Part shown: piece by piece, positions 31,825-40,890 of the stretch
Layout: every line of letters begins with the position of its first letter
How positions within the stretch are numbered: the stretch's first letter is position 1
Origin: Adlercreutzia sp. ZJ176
GTDB taxonomy: Bacteria > Actinomycetota > Coriobacteriia > Coriobacteriales > Eggerthellaceae
Length of the DNA: 56,315 bases
Assembly (NCBI RefSeq): GCF_011038975.1
Contig: NZ_JAAKEC010000019.1
Span: 1 to 56,315 of the forward strand
Direction: 5' to 3'
Program-made: the position numbers and the translations under genes
The notes under the pieces: model-generated
Seen by the model: only the letters and a program-made list of their open reading frames with translations
Database searches by the model: none
What the model was told of the DNA's origin: nothing

Positions 31825-31907
31825 ACAAGCGCATGACCGTCTGCACCGCAGCGCCCGCGGGGCTGGCGGGGGCGGAGCGTGGAGGGCGCCCCGCCCCACT
31901 TTGCGCT

Positions 31908-32186
31908 TTACTGCCCGCCCAGGTGTTGCACGATACGGTAGACGTTGCCCACTTGGGCGCCGTTCTCGTCGTGGCAGGCGATGACCTCCACGAGGCCCTC
32001 CTTGCGGAAACGCGCGATGGCGCGGTCGACGGTCTTCTCGCTGCAGCCGACCGCGTGGGCGATGTCGTTCTTGGTGCAGCGCGCCACGCCGTCAAACACC
32101 GACAGCTCGACGATGCGGCCAAGGATTCGCTGCTGGGAGTACGTCAGGCGCTTGACGCAGCTTCCCTCGTTCGTTCTCGGGGTCAT
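31908..32186 (-). CDS. Small winged-helix DNA-binding protein
   Basis: The 92-aa product consists essentially of one winged helix: T-K-N-D-I-A-H-A-V-G-C-S-E-K-T-V-D-R-A as the helix-turn-helix (about residues 40-58) followed by a wing with E-G-L-V-E-V-I-A-C. It is probably a transcriptional regulator without a separate sensor domain. The start at 32186 (M-T-P-R-T-N-E-G) is the first Met before the domain. It is monocistronic, downstream of the pilus locus on the same strand, so read-through from that locus could reach it. Confidence 0.7.
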   Translation of the reverse strand: MTPRTNEGSCVKRLTYSQQRILGRIVELSVFDGVARCTKNDIAHAVGCSEKTVDRAIARFRKEGLVEVIACHDENGAQVGNVYRIVQHLGGQ

Positions 32187-32678
32187 GCTACCGCAACCCC
32201 CTCCGCCGACGACGAACGCCAAGGGAGCTCGTCCCGCAGGTCAACGCGAAGGAGTCTATCCCCTTGTTGTCAACAGCGATCGCCTGGGATGCGGGGACGA
32301 GGAAGAGGCGGTTGCACATGCGAGCACAAGGCCCCTCGTTTTTCATTTTGAAGCCCCCCCCCCCGCAATTTTTCTCCGGCTTTCCATCGGTTTCATCTCC
32401 CTACTTCCATCCTCTCTGTCTAGCTCTAACAACTCGTTTCGAGGTCAAACCTCGGGTGTATTACCGCAAGCAACCATAGGTGATTGAACACTTTTTTAGG
32501 TGATGTGTCTTCTACGATAAGTAGAGATTTCGCTTGATTTTTTGTGCATCCTGCGACTATTGCCACCCCTCCCCTATGCGCGCTCGTCACTGCGCCGCCC
32601 GGCAGCGAACCGCGGGAGAGATTCATCCCTATGCTGTTGACACCCCGAAAAGCCATGCCGCGCAGCCTCCGCCCGATC
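32187..32678. other. Intergenic region with a C11 tract; no gene recognised
   Basis: This is the 3' flank of the pilus locus. It is notably A/T-richer from 32330 to 32550, with a run of eleven C residues at 32354-32364. No convincing terminator, tRNA or gene was found; a 76-codon frame at 32426-32656 lacks a ribosome site and domain features. Confidence 0.55.
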
Positions 32679-33203
32679 TCAGGCCTGCGCCCGCAGGCGG
32701 GCGGCCAGCACGTTGAACAGAACGCCGCACACGGCGAAGGCGAGCAGGTACGCCTTGCCCACGGTCGTGGTGAGCACGGCCAGGATGTCGCCGAGGGCGG
32801 GAACGGAAAGCACCATGCTCCCTTGGAAGTTGGCGTACGGCACGCGCTCGAGGTCCACGTCGGCGTTGGCGTCGCCCTTGGTCTCGAGCGCGCCCTCCAC
32901 CACGTTGTTGGAGGTCACGCGGTGCACCACCGTGCTGTCTTCGTGCGCGAAGGCGATCACGTCGCCCGCGGCCACGTCGGCGGGGTCGCCCACCGCCACG
33001 AACACGGCGCTGCCCACTGGGATGGTCGGCTCCATGGAGCCCGACTCGATGCGCATGACCTGGACGCCGGCCGTGCGCGGCAAGACAGCGGGCAGCAGCA
33101 GCGCTATCACGCTTATCAGTATGAGGATGCCCGCGCAGTTGCACGCAGCGGCCGCGATGCGGCGGCTGCGTGCCTTCGACGCTGCAGATCTCCTGTTACC
33201 CAC
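32679..33203 (-). CDS. SipW-type (S26B) signal peptidase I
   Basis: The 174-aa product is a membrane-bound signal peptidase of the archaeal/ER-like SipW class. It has the catalytic Ser in S-G-S-M-E-P-T (about residue 52), a catalytic His in V-V-H-R-V (instead of Lys), G-D-V-I-A-F, and hydrophobic helices at both ends. SipW enzymes process TasA/CalY-like fibre proteins in Bacillus. The two TasA-like proteins three and four genes upstream, with S-A-Y-F-T and A-A-L-T-Y-F after their signal peptides, are the expected substrates. The GTG at 33203 is the likely start, 22 bp after the preceding gene. It is the last gene of the locus. Confidence 0.87.
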   Translation of the reverse strand: MGNRRSAASKARSRRIAAAACNCAGILILISVIALLLPAVLPRTAGVQVMRIESGSMEPTIPVGSAVFVAVGDPADVAAGDVIAFAHEDSTVVHRVTSNNVVEGALETKGDANADVDLERVPYANFQGSMVLSVPALGDILAVLTTTVGKAYLLAFAVCGVLFNVLAARLRAQA

Positions 33204-33225
33204 CTTCGTCTCCGCAGGTCGTGCG

Positions 33226-34251
33226 CTATCCCTTGCGATTGGCGCCGCGCGAGCGCTTGTGCATGACGAAGAAACGCCACGCGACGACGCCGACGACCGC
33301 GAGCACCAGGCAGGCAACCGCTATGCCCACCGGCGAGGCAAGCCCCCACAGCACCTGCGACTTCCCGTCGGAAGCGTTCACAGCAAGCGGGACGGCGTTG
33401 TCGTCGATGGAGGCGATCTCCTCAGGAGCGTCGGACAGGGGCACGCCATCCGAGGGGATGTCGGCAGTGGGAGCCGGGTTCTGCTCGACGGCGCCGTCCT
33501 GGCCGGCGGCGCCAGCCCCGGCGTCCGTCGCGCCCGCGGCCCCGGCCGCGCTCGCGGCCCCAGCCGCACCAGCAGCGCCGCCCGCGCCCTCGCCCGCAGC
33601 CACGGGCGTGTACACGAACTGGAACGCGTTGCGCGACTCGTCTTCCGAAAGAGTGCCGCTCAGGTTGTACGCCTGGGGCCGATAGCCCTCGATGTAGCGG
33701 TACGCCACCACCGGGCGGTCGCCCACGTTGCCCTCGTAGCGCTGCGCGGGAGCCAGCTCGCGCCCGCTCTCGTCAACGTAGGTCACCGTGTAGTACGTGA
33801 CCGAGCCCCTCATGCCGTAGGCGACCACCAGGTCGACGTCCTCGTCAACGATGAAGGACGACGTGTTCGCCACGGCGAGCGCCGTGTCGTTGTCGCGCCC
33901 AGCGAGCTTGATCCCCTTCACGTAGTACTTGCTGTTGTCGGCGACGCGCACCATCTCAGGGTGGAAGCTCCACCGCGACCCCGCGGGGATGCCCTCGTAC
34001 ACCTTGCACTCCCCGCCGTCGACCGTCCCCTGGTTGCCGGCGAACACGCGCACTGTGTACGTGTAACCCGCCTTGCCATTGGCGGCATCGACAGCGTCGG
34101 CGGCATGGGCGGCACCGGGGCACAGCGCCCCGCACAGGGCCAGCGCCGCGAAAAGGGCGCCCGCCGCAGCCAGTACGGTCATCCAGGCTCCCGCCAAGGC
34201 GCCTCCGCGCGAACGACACGAAGCCGCGACTGTTCCGTTAACGCCTCGCAT
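33226..34251 (-). CDS. Secreted, membrane-anchored MucBP-like surface protein
   Basis: The 341-aa product has a signal peptide (about 1-50, ending A-A-H-A), a region with Y-T-V-R-V-F near residue 65, a MucBP-like beta domain (about 152-215, with V-T-Y-V-D-E-S-G-R-E-L and F-Q-F-V-Y-T-P), an Ala/Gly-rich linker, and a C-terminal membrane helix followed by a basic tail. It has no LPXTG motif, so it stays membrane-anchored. MucBP domains bind mucin or other glycoproteins. It overlaps the upstream LPQTG gene by 14 bp and is co-transcribed with the fibre genes. Confidence 0.8.
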   Translation of the reverse strand: MRGVNGTVAASCRSRGGALAGAWMTVLAAAGALFAALALCGALCPGAAHAADAVDAANGKAGYTYTVRVFAGNQGTVDGGECKVYEGIPAGSRWSFHPEMVRVADNSKYYVKGIKLAGRDNDTALAVANTSSFIVDEDVDLVVAYGMRGSVTYYTVTYVDESGRELAPAQRYEGNVGDRPVVAYRYIEGYRPQAYNLSGTLSEDESRNAFQFVYTPVAAGEGAGGAAGAAGAASAAGAAGATDAGAGAAGQDGAVEQNPAPTADIPSDGVPLSDAPEEIASIDDNAVPLAVNASDGKSQVLWGLASPVGIAVACLVLAVVGVVAWRFFVMHKRSRGANRKG

Positions 34252-35131
34252 GCTCGCCTTCCTTTCCCGCCGTCTCCTGCTCGCGCCTCCAACGTCGCCC
34301 GAACAGCGCCAGCACGAGCAGCACCACGCCGCTTGCGCCCGCGAGGGTCAGAAGCAAGATCGTGTTCGTACGATCGCCCGTCTGCGGGAGCATCGAGCCC
34401 GAAGGACCGCCCGACCCCGACGAGCCGGGCGACACCGACGGCGAGCCAGGCGTCCCCGACGTCCCCGGCTGGCCGGGCGTCGCCGCCAGCTCCACCGCGA
34501 ACCTCATCTTGATGTCGGCCAGCGTGTCCTGGTAGGCGTTGTTGTTCGTCTCGCCGTCAAGGGAGACCTGCAGCGTGACCAGGCCCTGCTCGCCCGACTT
34601 CAGCGTGTCGAGCATCAGGAAGCCCTCGAGCGAGCTGGTGGCCTCATGCAGGCCCTCGCCCGAGCTGCCCACGGACTCGCCGCCCACCTGGTCGCTGCCG
34701 AACAAGGCCTTCTCCTGGCCGGACGGTCCCTTATACGTGAGCACGTAGCCGTAGCCGCCGCCGTGCGCCACCGACACGGACGCCTCCAGCGACCTGATGA
34801 CCTCGTTGGCGAGGTACCAGTCGGTGGTGGCCGCGTGGTCGTTCTTGATGGTCACGGCCACGGTGTTGACGTCGCCCGGCTGCATGTCGGACACCGCGTC
34901 GGCGAAGTTCATGTTCTCGGGCGCGTGGACCATCTTCTCGTCGGGCGTGAAGGTCACGCTCCAGTCGGTGCGCCCGTTGTACTCGACGGCAAATGCCGCG
35001 CCCGTCGGCAGGGCGGCCGTCACGCACGCAGCGCACAGGGCGAGCGCCGCCGCCAGGAAGAACATTCCCGCGCGGGCGCCCGCTGCGGCGCGCGCGGCAC
35101 CGCAGGCGCCCTTCTCTCTCCTCATTCCCAT
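34238..35131 (-). CDS. LPXTG-anchored surface protein of the fibre locus
   Basis: The 297-aa product has a signal peptide (to about residue 49), a beta-rich domain resembling the TasA-like neighbours (with V-T-I-K-N-D-H near residue 95), a Ser/Gly/Pro linker and a complete sorting signal: L-P-Q-T-G-D, a hydrophobic helix and R-R-W-R-R. Sortase should therefore link it to the wall or to the pilus. The ATG at 35131 follows TAAGGAGG with an 8-bp spacer. It is the only protein of the SipW/TasA branch with a sortase motif, so it may anchor that fibre to the cell wall. Confidence 0.82.
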   Translation of the reverse strand: MGMRREKGACGAARAAAGARAGMFFLAAALALCAACVTAALPTGAAFAVEYNGRTDWSVTFTPDEKMVHAPENMNFADAVSDMQPGDVNTVAVTIKNDHAATTDWYLANEVIRSLEASVSVAHGGGYGYVLTYKGPSGQEKALFGSDQVGGESVGSSGEGLHEATSSLEGFLMLDTLKSGEQGLVTLQVSLDGETNNNAYQDTLADIKMRFAVELAATPGQPGTSGTPGSPSVSPGSSGSGGPSGSMLPQTGDRTNTILLLTLAGASGVVLLVLALFGRRWRREQETAGKEGEHARR

Positions 35132-35144
35132 AGTCAAAGCCTCC

Positions 35145-35978
35145 TTAGCCCAGGCTCAGCCGGTCGCCCGACACGACCACGTCCGCGCCCCAGGCGCTCT
35201 TCGCGGCGTCCTGGGCGTTGTGGTCCTGCACCGCCTCCACGCAGGCCTCCACGCAGAAGGTCAGGCCGTCGTAGTCGTACGTGGTGGTGATGACGGTGCC
35301 CTCGCCCGTCGCGCTCTCAGTCTGGGTCACGCGGCTGCTCACCGCCTTGTTGATGGTCAGCGAGTCGGCGAACAGCGGCGCCACCTCACCGGGATCAAGC
35401 AGGTGCGCGTAGTACAGCACCGTGCGCTCGGCGGTGGCCGAGCCCTCGTCCACCAGCCACGCGTCGCCGATGTTCACCAGGTTCAGGTCGATCAGGCTGG
35501 GGGAGACGTCCGGACGCTTGGCACCGTGGGCGTCCACCCAGTACCTCGTCACGGTCACGCGCACGAACTGGCTGATCGAGCCCGTGTTCTGCACCGTCAG
35601 GCGCTCGTCGTAGGCAACGCCGGGCGCAAGGCGGTCGCCGGGCGCGATCATGTGCTCGAGCAGCCGGCCCTCGGCACCGCGGTACAGGTAGTCGCCCGCC
35701 GCGCCGGGCTCGGTGAACGGCACCTCGTCGGGCAGCTTCGTGTTGGTCTCATCCCAGTTGTTCTCGGAGAGGTAGTCGCGCCATGCCACGGGCGCGTCGT
35801 TCTCCAGCAGCGAGACGCCGATGTTCTTCATCTCGACGTGGGTCATGTAGTCCTCGGAGAAGTAGGTGAGCGCCGCCTGCGCTGAGCCCACCCCCGATAT
35901 GCCGAGCAGCAGCACCGCCGCCACGAACAGCGCCAGAGTCACCTTCTGCTTGGCGAGGACGTCCTTCAAGCGCTCCAT
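35145..35978 (-). CDS. TasA/CalY-like fibre protein 2
   Basis: The 277-aa product has an N-terminal K-V-T-L-A-L-F-V signal helix followed by S-A-Q-A-A-L-T-Y-F, typical of SipW-processed proteins. A beta-sandwich-like body carries V-Q-N-T-G-S-I-S-Q-F-V-R-V-T-V near residue 126. No anchor or LPXTG is present. It shares one base with the stop of the upstream TasA-like gene (TGATG). It probably forms or caps a secreted fibre; the family assignment rests on signal-peptide type, the N-T-G-S-I-S-Q-F-V-R-V motif and context. Confidence 0.78.
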   Translation of the reverse strand: MERLKDVLAKQKVTLALFVAAVLLLGISGVGSAQAALTYFSEDYMTHVEMKNIGVSLLENDAPVAWRDYLSENNWDETNTKLPDEVPFTEPGAAGDYLYRGAEGRLLEHMIAPGDRLAPGVAYDERLTVQNTGSISQFVRVTVTRYWVDAHGAKRPDVSPSLIDLNLVNIGDAWLVDEGSATAERTVLYYAHLLDPGEVAPLFADSLTINKAVSSRVTQTESATGEGTVITTTYDYDGLTFCVEACVEAVQDHNAQDAAKSAWGADVVVSGDRLSLG

Positions 35979-36592
35979 CAGCGCTCACCTCCCTCGGATG
36001 CGTCGCCCGCGTTCCCGGTCTCAAGCTTCACGGACCAGTCGGCGGCCTCGGGCTCCACCGTCGCGCCGTCGGGCTGATACTGCACGGGCGTGGTCTCGTA
36101 GATCACCACCACGTTGAACGCATCCCCCGGCTGCGGGGCGGGCGCAGCGTCCGCACCCGACACCGGCACGTCGTTTATCCGCAGGTCAAGCACTGGCGTG
36201 GTGGCGCCGGGATCAAGGGTTCCGCGGTAGTAGTAATACCCGTCAGCGGCGAGGCTCCAGTTGGCGGCGCCGCCGGGCTCGCTGTACGTGATGGGGTACT
36301 CGCTGGGGCCGTAGGCCCTCACGCGCACGTAGACCGCCTCGTCGGACGCGGCGTCGCTCTGTATGGTGACCGACTTCGTCCAGTTCGCGAAGTTCTCCTC
36401 CACCGTGGTGGTGTCGCCCAGCTCGAGCGTGTACCCGCCCTTCGCCTGGCAGTACGTGGTGAAGTACGCGCTCGCCGCGCCTACTCCCGCAACCGCGATG
36501 CATACGACGGCCACGGCGAACAGCGCAGCCACCCCGGCAAAGCGCGCCTTCCCGCCGGCCTGCGCGCACGTTCTCTCGCACGATAACGCCAT
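35978..36592 (-). CDS. TasA/CalY-like fibre protein 1
   Basis: The 204-aa product has a signal helix (about 20-40) ending A-A-S-A-Y-F-T-T-Y, the SipW-type processing site. The body contains V-Y-V-R-V-R-A-Y-G and a C-terminal W-S-V-K-L-E-T-G strand. GGGGGAG precedes the ATG at 36592. There is no anchor, so the product should be released into the fibre. It is probably translationally coupled with the second TasA-like gene. Confidence 0.78.
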   Translation of the reverse strand: MALSCERTCAQAGGKARFAGVAALFAVAVVCIAVAGVGAASAYFTTYCQAKGGYTLELGDTTTVEENFANWTKSVTIQSDAASDEAVYVRVRAYGPSEYPITYSEPGGAANWSLAADGYYYYRGTLDPGATTPVLDLRINDVPVSGADAAPAPQPGDAFNVVVIYETTPVQYQPDGATVEPEAADWSVKLETGNAGDASEGGER

Positions 36593-36610
36593 TGCAACTC
36601 CCCCTTCCCG

Positions 36611-37792
36611 CTAGTCCTCAGACGCCGCGGCGCCATGGCTGTAGGCGGGGGTAAGCTCCCAGCCGCCTTTGCCGTATGCAAAGCTGTTGGTCACCGACCC
36701 GCCGTGCACCTTGGTGGTGTCGTCGGTGTTGGCGAAGCTCACCTGCGCCACCTGGTCGGCCGCGATGACCGCCGTTCCCTCGGAGGCGCCCGCCACCTGG
36801 TAGGACGCGCCCGAGTACACCTCGCGCACCGTCACGGTGGCGCCTGCCGGTATCTTGTTCTCGATCAGGACGCTCTGGCGGCCCGGCTGGTCGAACACGA
36901 TCGAGACCACGTCGTCGTAGACCTTCTCGCCGTCAACGTCGACGGCCTGCACGCTGAACACGAACGTGGCCGCGCTGTCAACGCCGGTGCCATCGGTTTC
37001 GAAGCGGTCGAGCGTCTTTATGATCTCAAGCGAACCCATACGCGGGCTGACCTGCGGCTTGAGCATCGTGTGGACGCTGTAGCGCCAGTCGGCTCCGCTG
37101 GCGGTGGTGAGCACCTGCCCTGCGGCCGCCTCGCGCGTGGGCAGCGACACCAACACGGGTTCGAAGGCGCATTCCTTCAGCGCCGAGTACGCCACCGTGG
37201 CCGTCTTGCCATCCGCCAGCGTGGTGGCATAGTCATCTGCGGAAAGGTCGGCCCCGTGCGCCACCAGCAGGTACAAGCCGCTGGGAAGCCGATCGAAGTC
37301 GGCCTCGCACGGTGCGTCCACACCGCCTGCTGCGTGCATGCTGGCATGGGGCGCGTTCGCGAGCGTGGGCTCGGGCGAGCGCAGGTCAGCGAGCGCAGCG
37401 GACAGAGCCGCTTGCGCGAACTGCTGCGAAGCCTGCGTGGCCGTCGCGCCGTCCCCCGACTCCATGGCCTTGTTCAGCGCCGCCACGTCGAGGTTTGCGA
37501 AAGGCCCGCCCTCAACCGGCGCGTAGGCGTAGGTGTCGTAGCCCGGCACCTGCTCGGCGCGCGCCACCAGGTAGGCGTCCACCTGGATGCCGGCGTCGGG
37601 GCCGGTGAAGGACGCAGCGTCCTCCAGGGCGGCCGTCACCTTGAGGCTGCTCGGCTTGCTCAGGTCCAGGCTGGGCTGAGCCGCCGAGGCCAGGCCTGAT
37701 GCAGCCAACAGGCACAGCGCGGATGCGACCGCAGCCGCCAGGCAGGCAAGCCACCTGCCCTTCCACGTGGCGGCAGAAGCGTTACCTTTCAT
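36611..37792 (-). CDS. Accessory pilin-like surface protein
   Basis: The 393-aa product has a signal peptide (about 15-38, ending A-S-A-A-Q). The N-terminal half has K-V-T-A-A-L and V-D-A-Y-L-V-A-R, and a C-terminal DUF5979/Cna-B-like beta domain (about 255-360) contains L-E-I-I-K-T-L-D-R-F and V-T-V-R-E-V-Y-S-G-A-S-Y. No LPXTG or membrane helix is seen at its end (H-G-A-A-A-S-E-D). It may be secreted and held by the TasA-like fibre or be an untethered minor pilin. The ATG at 37792 follows AAGGAGGG and overlaps the sortase gene by 11 bp. Confidence 0.75.
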   Translation of the reverse strand: MKGNASAATWKGRWLACLAAAVASALCLLAASGLASAAQPSLDLSKPSSLKVTAALEDAASFTGPDAGIQVDAYLVARAEQVPGYDTYAYAPVEGGPFANLDVAALNKAMESGDGATATQASQQFAQAALSAALADLRSPEPTLANAPHASMHAAGGVDAPCEADFDRLPSGLYLLVAHGADLSADDYATTLADGKTATVAYSALKECAFEPVLVSLPTREAAAGQVLTTASGADWRYSVHTMLKPQVSPRMGSLEIIKTLDRFETDGTGVDSAATFVFSVQAVDVDGEKVYDDVVSIVFDQPGRQSVLIENKIPAGATVTVREVYSGASYQVAGASEGTAVIAADQVAQVSFANTDDTTKVHGGSVTNSFAYGKGGWELTPAYSHGAAASED

Positions 37793-39119
37793 GGTCTTCC
37801 CTCCTTGCGTCGGGGTTATCAACAGCGGGGTTGCTATCGTCTGGGTTGGAGTTGGCGTCGGCAACGCCAGGGTCGTCAGCGTTGAGTTTTTCAACGGGCT
37901 CATCCGGCGTGGATGGCTTGTCGGCCGTCTCAGACGCGCGCGTCCCACCAGTCGTCGTCAACCCGTCGGGCGCGATCGACACCGCGCGCTGGTCCTCCTC
38001 GGTCAGGCGCGCAGGCTTGCGCCGGCTTGCCACCAGGAGGCCCATGAGCGCCAGAAGCAGGATCGGCACGGCCACGGCGGGCGCCATGATGTGGATGGGC
38101 ACGCGACGCGCGTCGCTTTCGCCGGCCAGGTCATCGGGAATGCCGTCCACCCGGTGCCCGCGCACCAGCAGCCGATGCGAGTTCACGCCGTAGGGCGTGC
38201 AGGTCTGCAAGGTAGCGTACTCGACGCCATCCTCGGCCATGAGCGCGTCGATCTGCGCAGGCTCCACAATGAGCACCTGGTCAACCTGATAGGCCAGCTC
38301 GGTGTCCAAAACGGTAATGGTGAAGTAGTCGCCTTCGTGGATCTCATCCAAGTAGGTAAAAAGAATCGCCGAGGGAAGCCCGCGGTGCGCAGACACCACC
38401 GGGTGCGTGCCCACATCCCCCGTCGGGAGGTGCGAGCCCTCCAAGTGACCCGCCGCAATCTGCAGCGTGCCCTCGTCAGTGCCGTGGTAGATGGGCAGGT
38501 GAACGTCGATCTTGTCGATGGTGACGTACCCGAGAATTCCGTTGCCCGTTACGTTGAGCGCCTGCTCGTACTCGTCGTTGATGCTGGGGGCCCCGTTGAA
38601 ACGGTCGCCCAGCGTGTCGAGGTGCGCGTTGTAGTCCCGCGCCTGGGAGAAGAGCGCTACCTTCTCTTCTTCGGTCATGCCGGCCACAGCTTCCTGATAA
38701 GAGGCAATGGCGCGCGTGGCGTGCATCGAGTTCCACCAGTCGCTCACCGCCGGATAGCAGAAGATGCCGATGCCCGCGATGAGCATGAGCGCAATGATGA
38801 CGCTCGAAGACGACACGCGCCGCTTCTTCTTGGGAGGCTTGTCGGCAGGGGCGGAAGCAGATGCGTCAGAAGCCGCGCCATCATCAGCAGACGCGCCCGA
38901 AGCTGCCTCGTCGGATGAGGGCACAACAGAAACCGCATTGTCGGGAGCAGGTGAAGCGGGCACCTTGGCTTCGGGAACCGAAGCGTCGCCAAGCGCAGAT
39001 GCGCCTTTGTTGTCGAGGCCGGAAACCGAGACAGACGTCGACGTGCCCTGCGCATCAGGCGCAGAAGCGGATGTCGGCGCGTCTTTGCTGCGAGACGGTA
39101 TGTTCTTGCGCTTGAACAC
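37782..39119 (-). CDS. Class C (pilus-polymerising) sortase
   Basis: The 445-aa product cuts the LPXTG signal of pilins and joins subunits through lysine. It has an acidic, Ala/Ser-rich cytoplasmic N-terminus (about 1-95), a membrane helix, the catalytic H-R-G in V-V-S-A-H-R-G (about 232), T-L-Q-T-C-T-P-Y (Cys about 290) with R in H-R-L-L-V-R-G, a second membrane helix typical of class C, and a long acidic C-terminal tail. The GTG at 39119 was chosen because AAGGAG lies 14 bp upstream and no ATG is better; a start a little downstream is possible. It is the only sortase in the window, so it must serve all three LPXTG proteins unless a housekeeping sortase lies elsewhere. Confidence 0.87.
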   Translation of the reverse strand: MFKRKNIPSRSKDAPTSASAPDAQGTSTSVSVSGLDNKGASALGDASVPEAKVPASPAPDNAVSVVPSSDEAASGASADDGAASDASASAPADKPPKKKRRVSSSSVIIALMLIAGIGIFCYPAVSDWWNSMHATRAIASYQEAVAGMTEEEKVALFSQARDYNAHLDTLGDRFNGAPSINDEYEQALNVTGNGILGYVTIDKIDVHLPIYHGTDEGTLQIAAGHLEGSHLPTGDVGTHPVVSAHRGLPSAILFTYLDEIHEGDYFTITVLDTELAYQVDQVLIVEPAQIDALMAEDGVEYATLQTCTPYGVNSHRLLVRGHRVDGIPDDLAGESDARRVPIHIMAPAVAVPILLLALMGLLVASRRKPARLTEEDQRAVSIAPDGLTTTGGTRASETADKPSTPDEPVEKLNADDPGVADANSNPDDSNPAVDNPDARREDHER

Positions 39120-39250
39120 CGTAACGAAAGCTGCTCCTTGCGAAAACGAGGGGTGGTCAGTATGCGTTATGTCAGGTTGGTTGATTTGGCCAGGAAGAAA
39201 AACCCGTTGCTCGCCGCGCGCCAACGCGAAGGCATCAACCGGCGCGGCAA

Positions 39251-39277
39251 GACGGGAGCGGATATGCCGCTCCCGTC
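39251..39277 (-). terminator. Hairpin between pilin and sortase genes
   Basis: GACGGGAGCGG (39251-39261) and CCGCTCCCGTC (39267-39277) form a perfect 11-bp stem 36 bp after the pilin stop, followed on the minus strand by TTGCC. It could let the backbone pilin be made in excess over the sortase. Confidence 0.6.
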
Positions 39278-39312
39278 CGTAGCTTGCGGAAGAACCGCAA
39301 AAGAGGGAGGTG

Positions 39313-40890
39313 CTACGCCGTATGCTTGGCAGAACGACGCTTGATGATGAAGGCAGCCAGAGCGCCCACAATCAGAAGACCGCCACCCACATAGAAGATC
39401 GTAGTGCCGATACCACCAGTGGAGGGAAGCGTAGAGCCGGTGTTATTAGCAACTTGCGCGGTTTCGGTTAGCTTATTTTGGTTAATCGTAACAGTATCGC
39501 CCGTTTGCGTACCTGCCGCGATAGTAATCGTAACAGGATCCTTCAGCAAGTTGTATCCAGCAGGAGCAGCCGTCTCAAGCAGCTTGTAAGTGCCATCTTT
39601 CAGACCGTTAAAATCCTCAGCACCCTTGTCGTTAGTGGTTACCTCAGTTGCATGCGCCTGATCGTCTACCCACTCAACTTTTGCTTTCTCGGTATCGGTG
39701 GCAGCAGTGTACTTGTAATACTGCTTAGCGCCATCGACTTCCTTGTACAGAACAAACTTGGCACCAGAAAGCTTTGCGGTTTTATCAGTTTCGTCAGTGG
39801 GATTAGCTGCATACTTGTCAATAACGATCTTGGCGCTATAGACAGTCTCCTCGTCAGTCCGAGTCGTGGTCTTAGTGCTGTTAGTAGGATCGTTGCTGTA
39901 CTCCAGCGTCGCATGGTTTTTCTCGATCGTGGCAACGGCGCTCTCATTTACCGTTGCGGTATACTTCACTTCGATCTTGGCTCCAACAGTGAGTTCCTTA
40001 ACGAAGATGTCAAGAATAAAGTCGTAATCGCCCGCATCTGTGCCAGTCTTGAGCTCGTATTTGGCCGCATCCGTAAGCTCTACATCATCGATATAAACCT
40101 TGACATTGTTGTTAAAGGTCAGACCAGTGGACATCTTGTCAGTGATACGATACGTGTACGTAGCAAACTCAGTCGTGTCAGGCACCTTGCCTGTGATCGT
40201 ATAATTAACAACCTCACCGATCTCGACGGAGCTCTTGTCATCAACCTTGTCGAAAGTCATATCATTCTTGTCGTGAATGGTAACAGTGGGATTGGTGGTT
40301 GTCAGGTTGCACAGCGCACCGCTGGTGCTGGAAACAAAGTAATAACCCAGATCCAGGCCGGAAACAGTGGCCTCACCGCCAGCGACTGTCAGGCTGTCAC
40401 CGGTCTTGCCGGTCTTCTTTGTATTTAGATATTTGGCAAAACTCGGAGCAGAAAAATTGTTTTCCGTGATCGTCACCACATAGGTGGATGGATCACTGGC
40501 TGAAGGCGTCAGCGTAATGCCATTAGCGGTGTATACACCATTGGCGCCTGCTTGTGGTGTGCCCTCTGTAAATGTACCATCTGTATTGACCGTACAATAC
40601 ATGTACCCCAGCACATCGTTAAACCAAGCAGAATTCTTGGTGGTATCAGTATTGTTGCCCACAATCGTGTAGGCATATGCGCTCTTGTCTGTGCTATACG
40701 TTACATCGAAAATCTTATAGGCCGTATAGGTCTGGTCCTTTTGCGGATTGTCGATGGTAATGGTGCCCGTTTCGGTAGTAGGCGTAGGCTGTGATGTTTC
40801 GCCAGCGCCAAAGGCGGCGGCAGGGACCAGCAGCGCTGCCATGAGCACAGCCACTGCTACGCTCGTTAGTTTTCTTAATGCGGATTTCAT
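39313..40890 (-). CDS. Major pilus backbone subunit (SpaH/EbpB-like isopeptide pilin)
   Basis: The 525-aa product has a signal peptide (to about residue 29). The N-terminal pilin domain ends in T-V-T-I-H-D-K-N-D (about residue 208), whose Lys is the probable cross-linking lysine. A fimbrial isopeptide D2 domain (about 215-345) and a SpaA/Cna-B domain follow, with the E-box L-E-T-A-A-P-A-G-Y near residue 442 and a sorting signal L-P-S-T-G-G, helix and K-R-R-S. The gene is clearly lower in GC than its neighbours and uses many A/T-ending codons, suggesting import or diversifying evolution. The N-terminal half is Thr/Asn/Asp-rich, as in exposed pilins. Confidence 0.9.
   Translation of the reverse strand: MKSALRKLTSVAVAVLMAALLVPAAAFGAGETSQPTPTTETGTITIDNPQKDQTYTAYKIFDVTYSTDKSAYAYTIVGNNTDTTKNSAWFNDVLGYMYCTVNTDGTFTEGTPQAGANGVYTANGITLTPSASDPSTYVVTITENNFSAPSFAKYLNTKKTGKTGDSLTVAGGEATVSGLDLGYYFVSSTSGALCNLTTTNPTVTIHDKNDMTFDKVDDKSSVEIGEVVNYTITGKVPDTTEFATYTYRITDKMSTGLTFNNNVKVYIDDVELTDAAKYELKTGTDAGDYDFILDIFVKELTVGAKIEVKYTATVNESAVATIEKNHATLEYSNDPTNSTKTTTRTDEETVYSAKIVIDKYAANPTDETDKTAKLSGAKFVLYKEVDGAKQYYKYTAATDTEKAKVEWVDDQAHATEVTTNDKGAEDFNGLKDGTYKLLETAAPAGYNLLKDPVTITIAAGTQTGDTVTINQNKLTETAQVANNTGSTLPSTGGIGTTIFYVGGGLLIVGALAAFIIKRRSAKHTA

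Noticed and set aside
32330-32550. A/T-richer stretch considered as oriC
   Set aside because: No cluster of DnaA boxes (TTATCCACA-like) and no dnaA or dnaN gene; parS sites are 25 kb away.
32426-32656. 76-codon minus-strand frame before the winged-helix gene
   Set aside because: No ribosome site, no hydrophobic or domain pattern, and codon use unlike neighbours.
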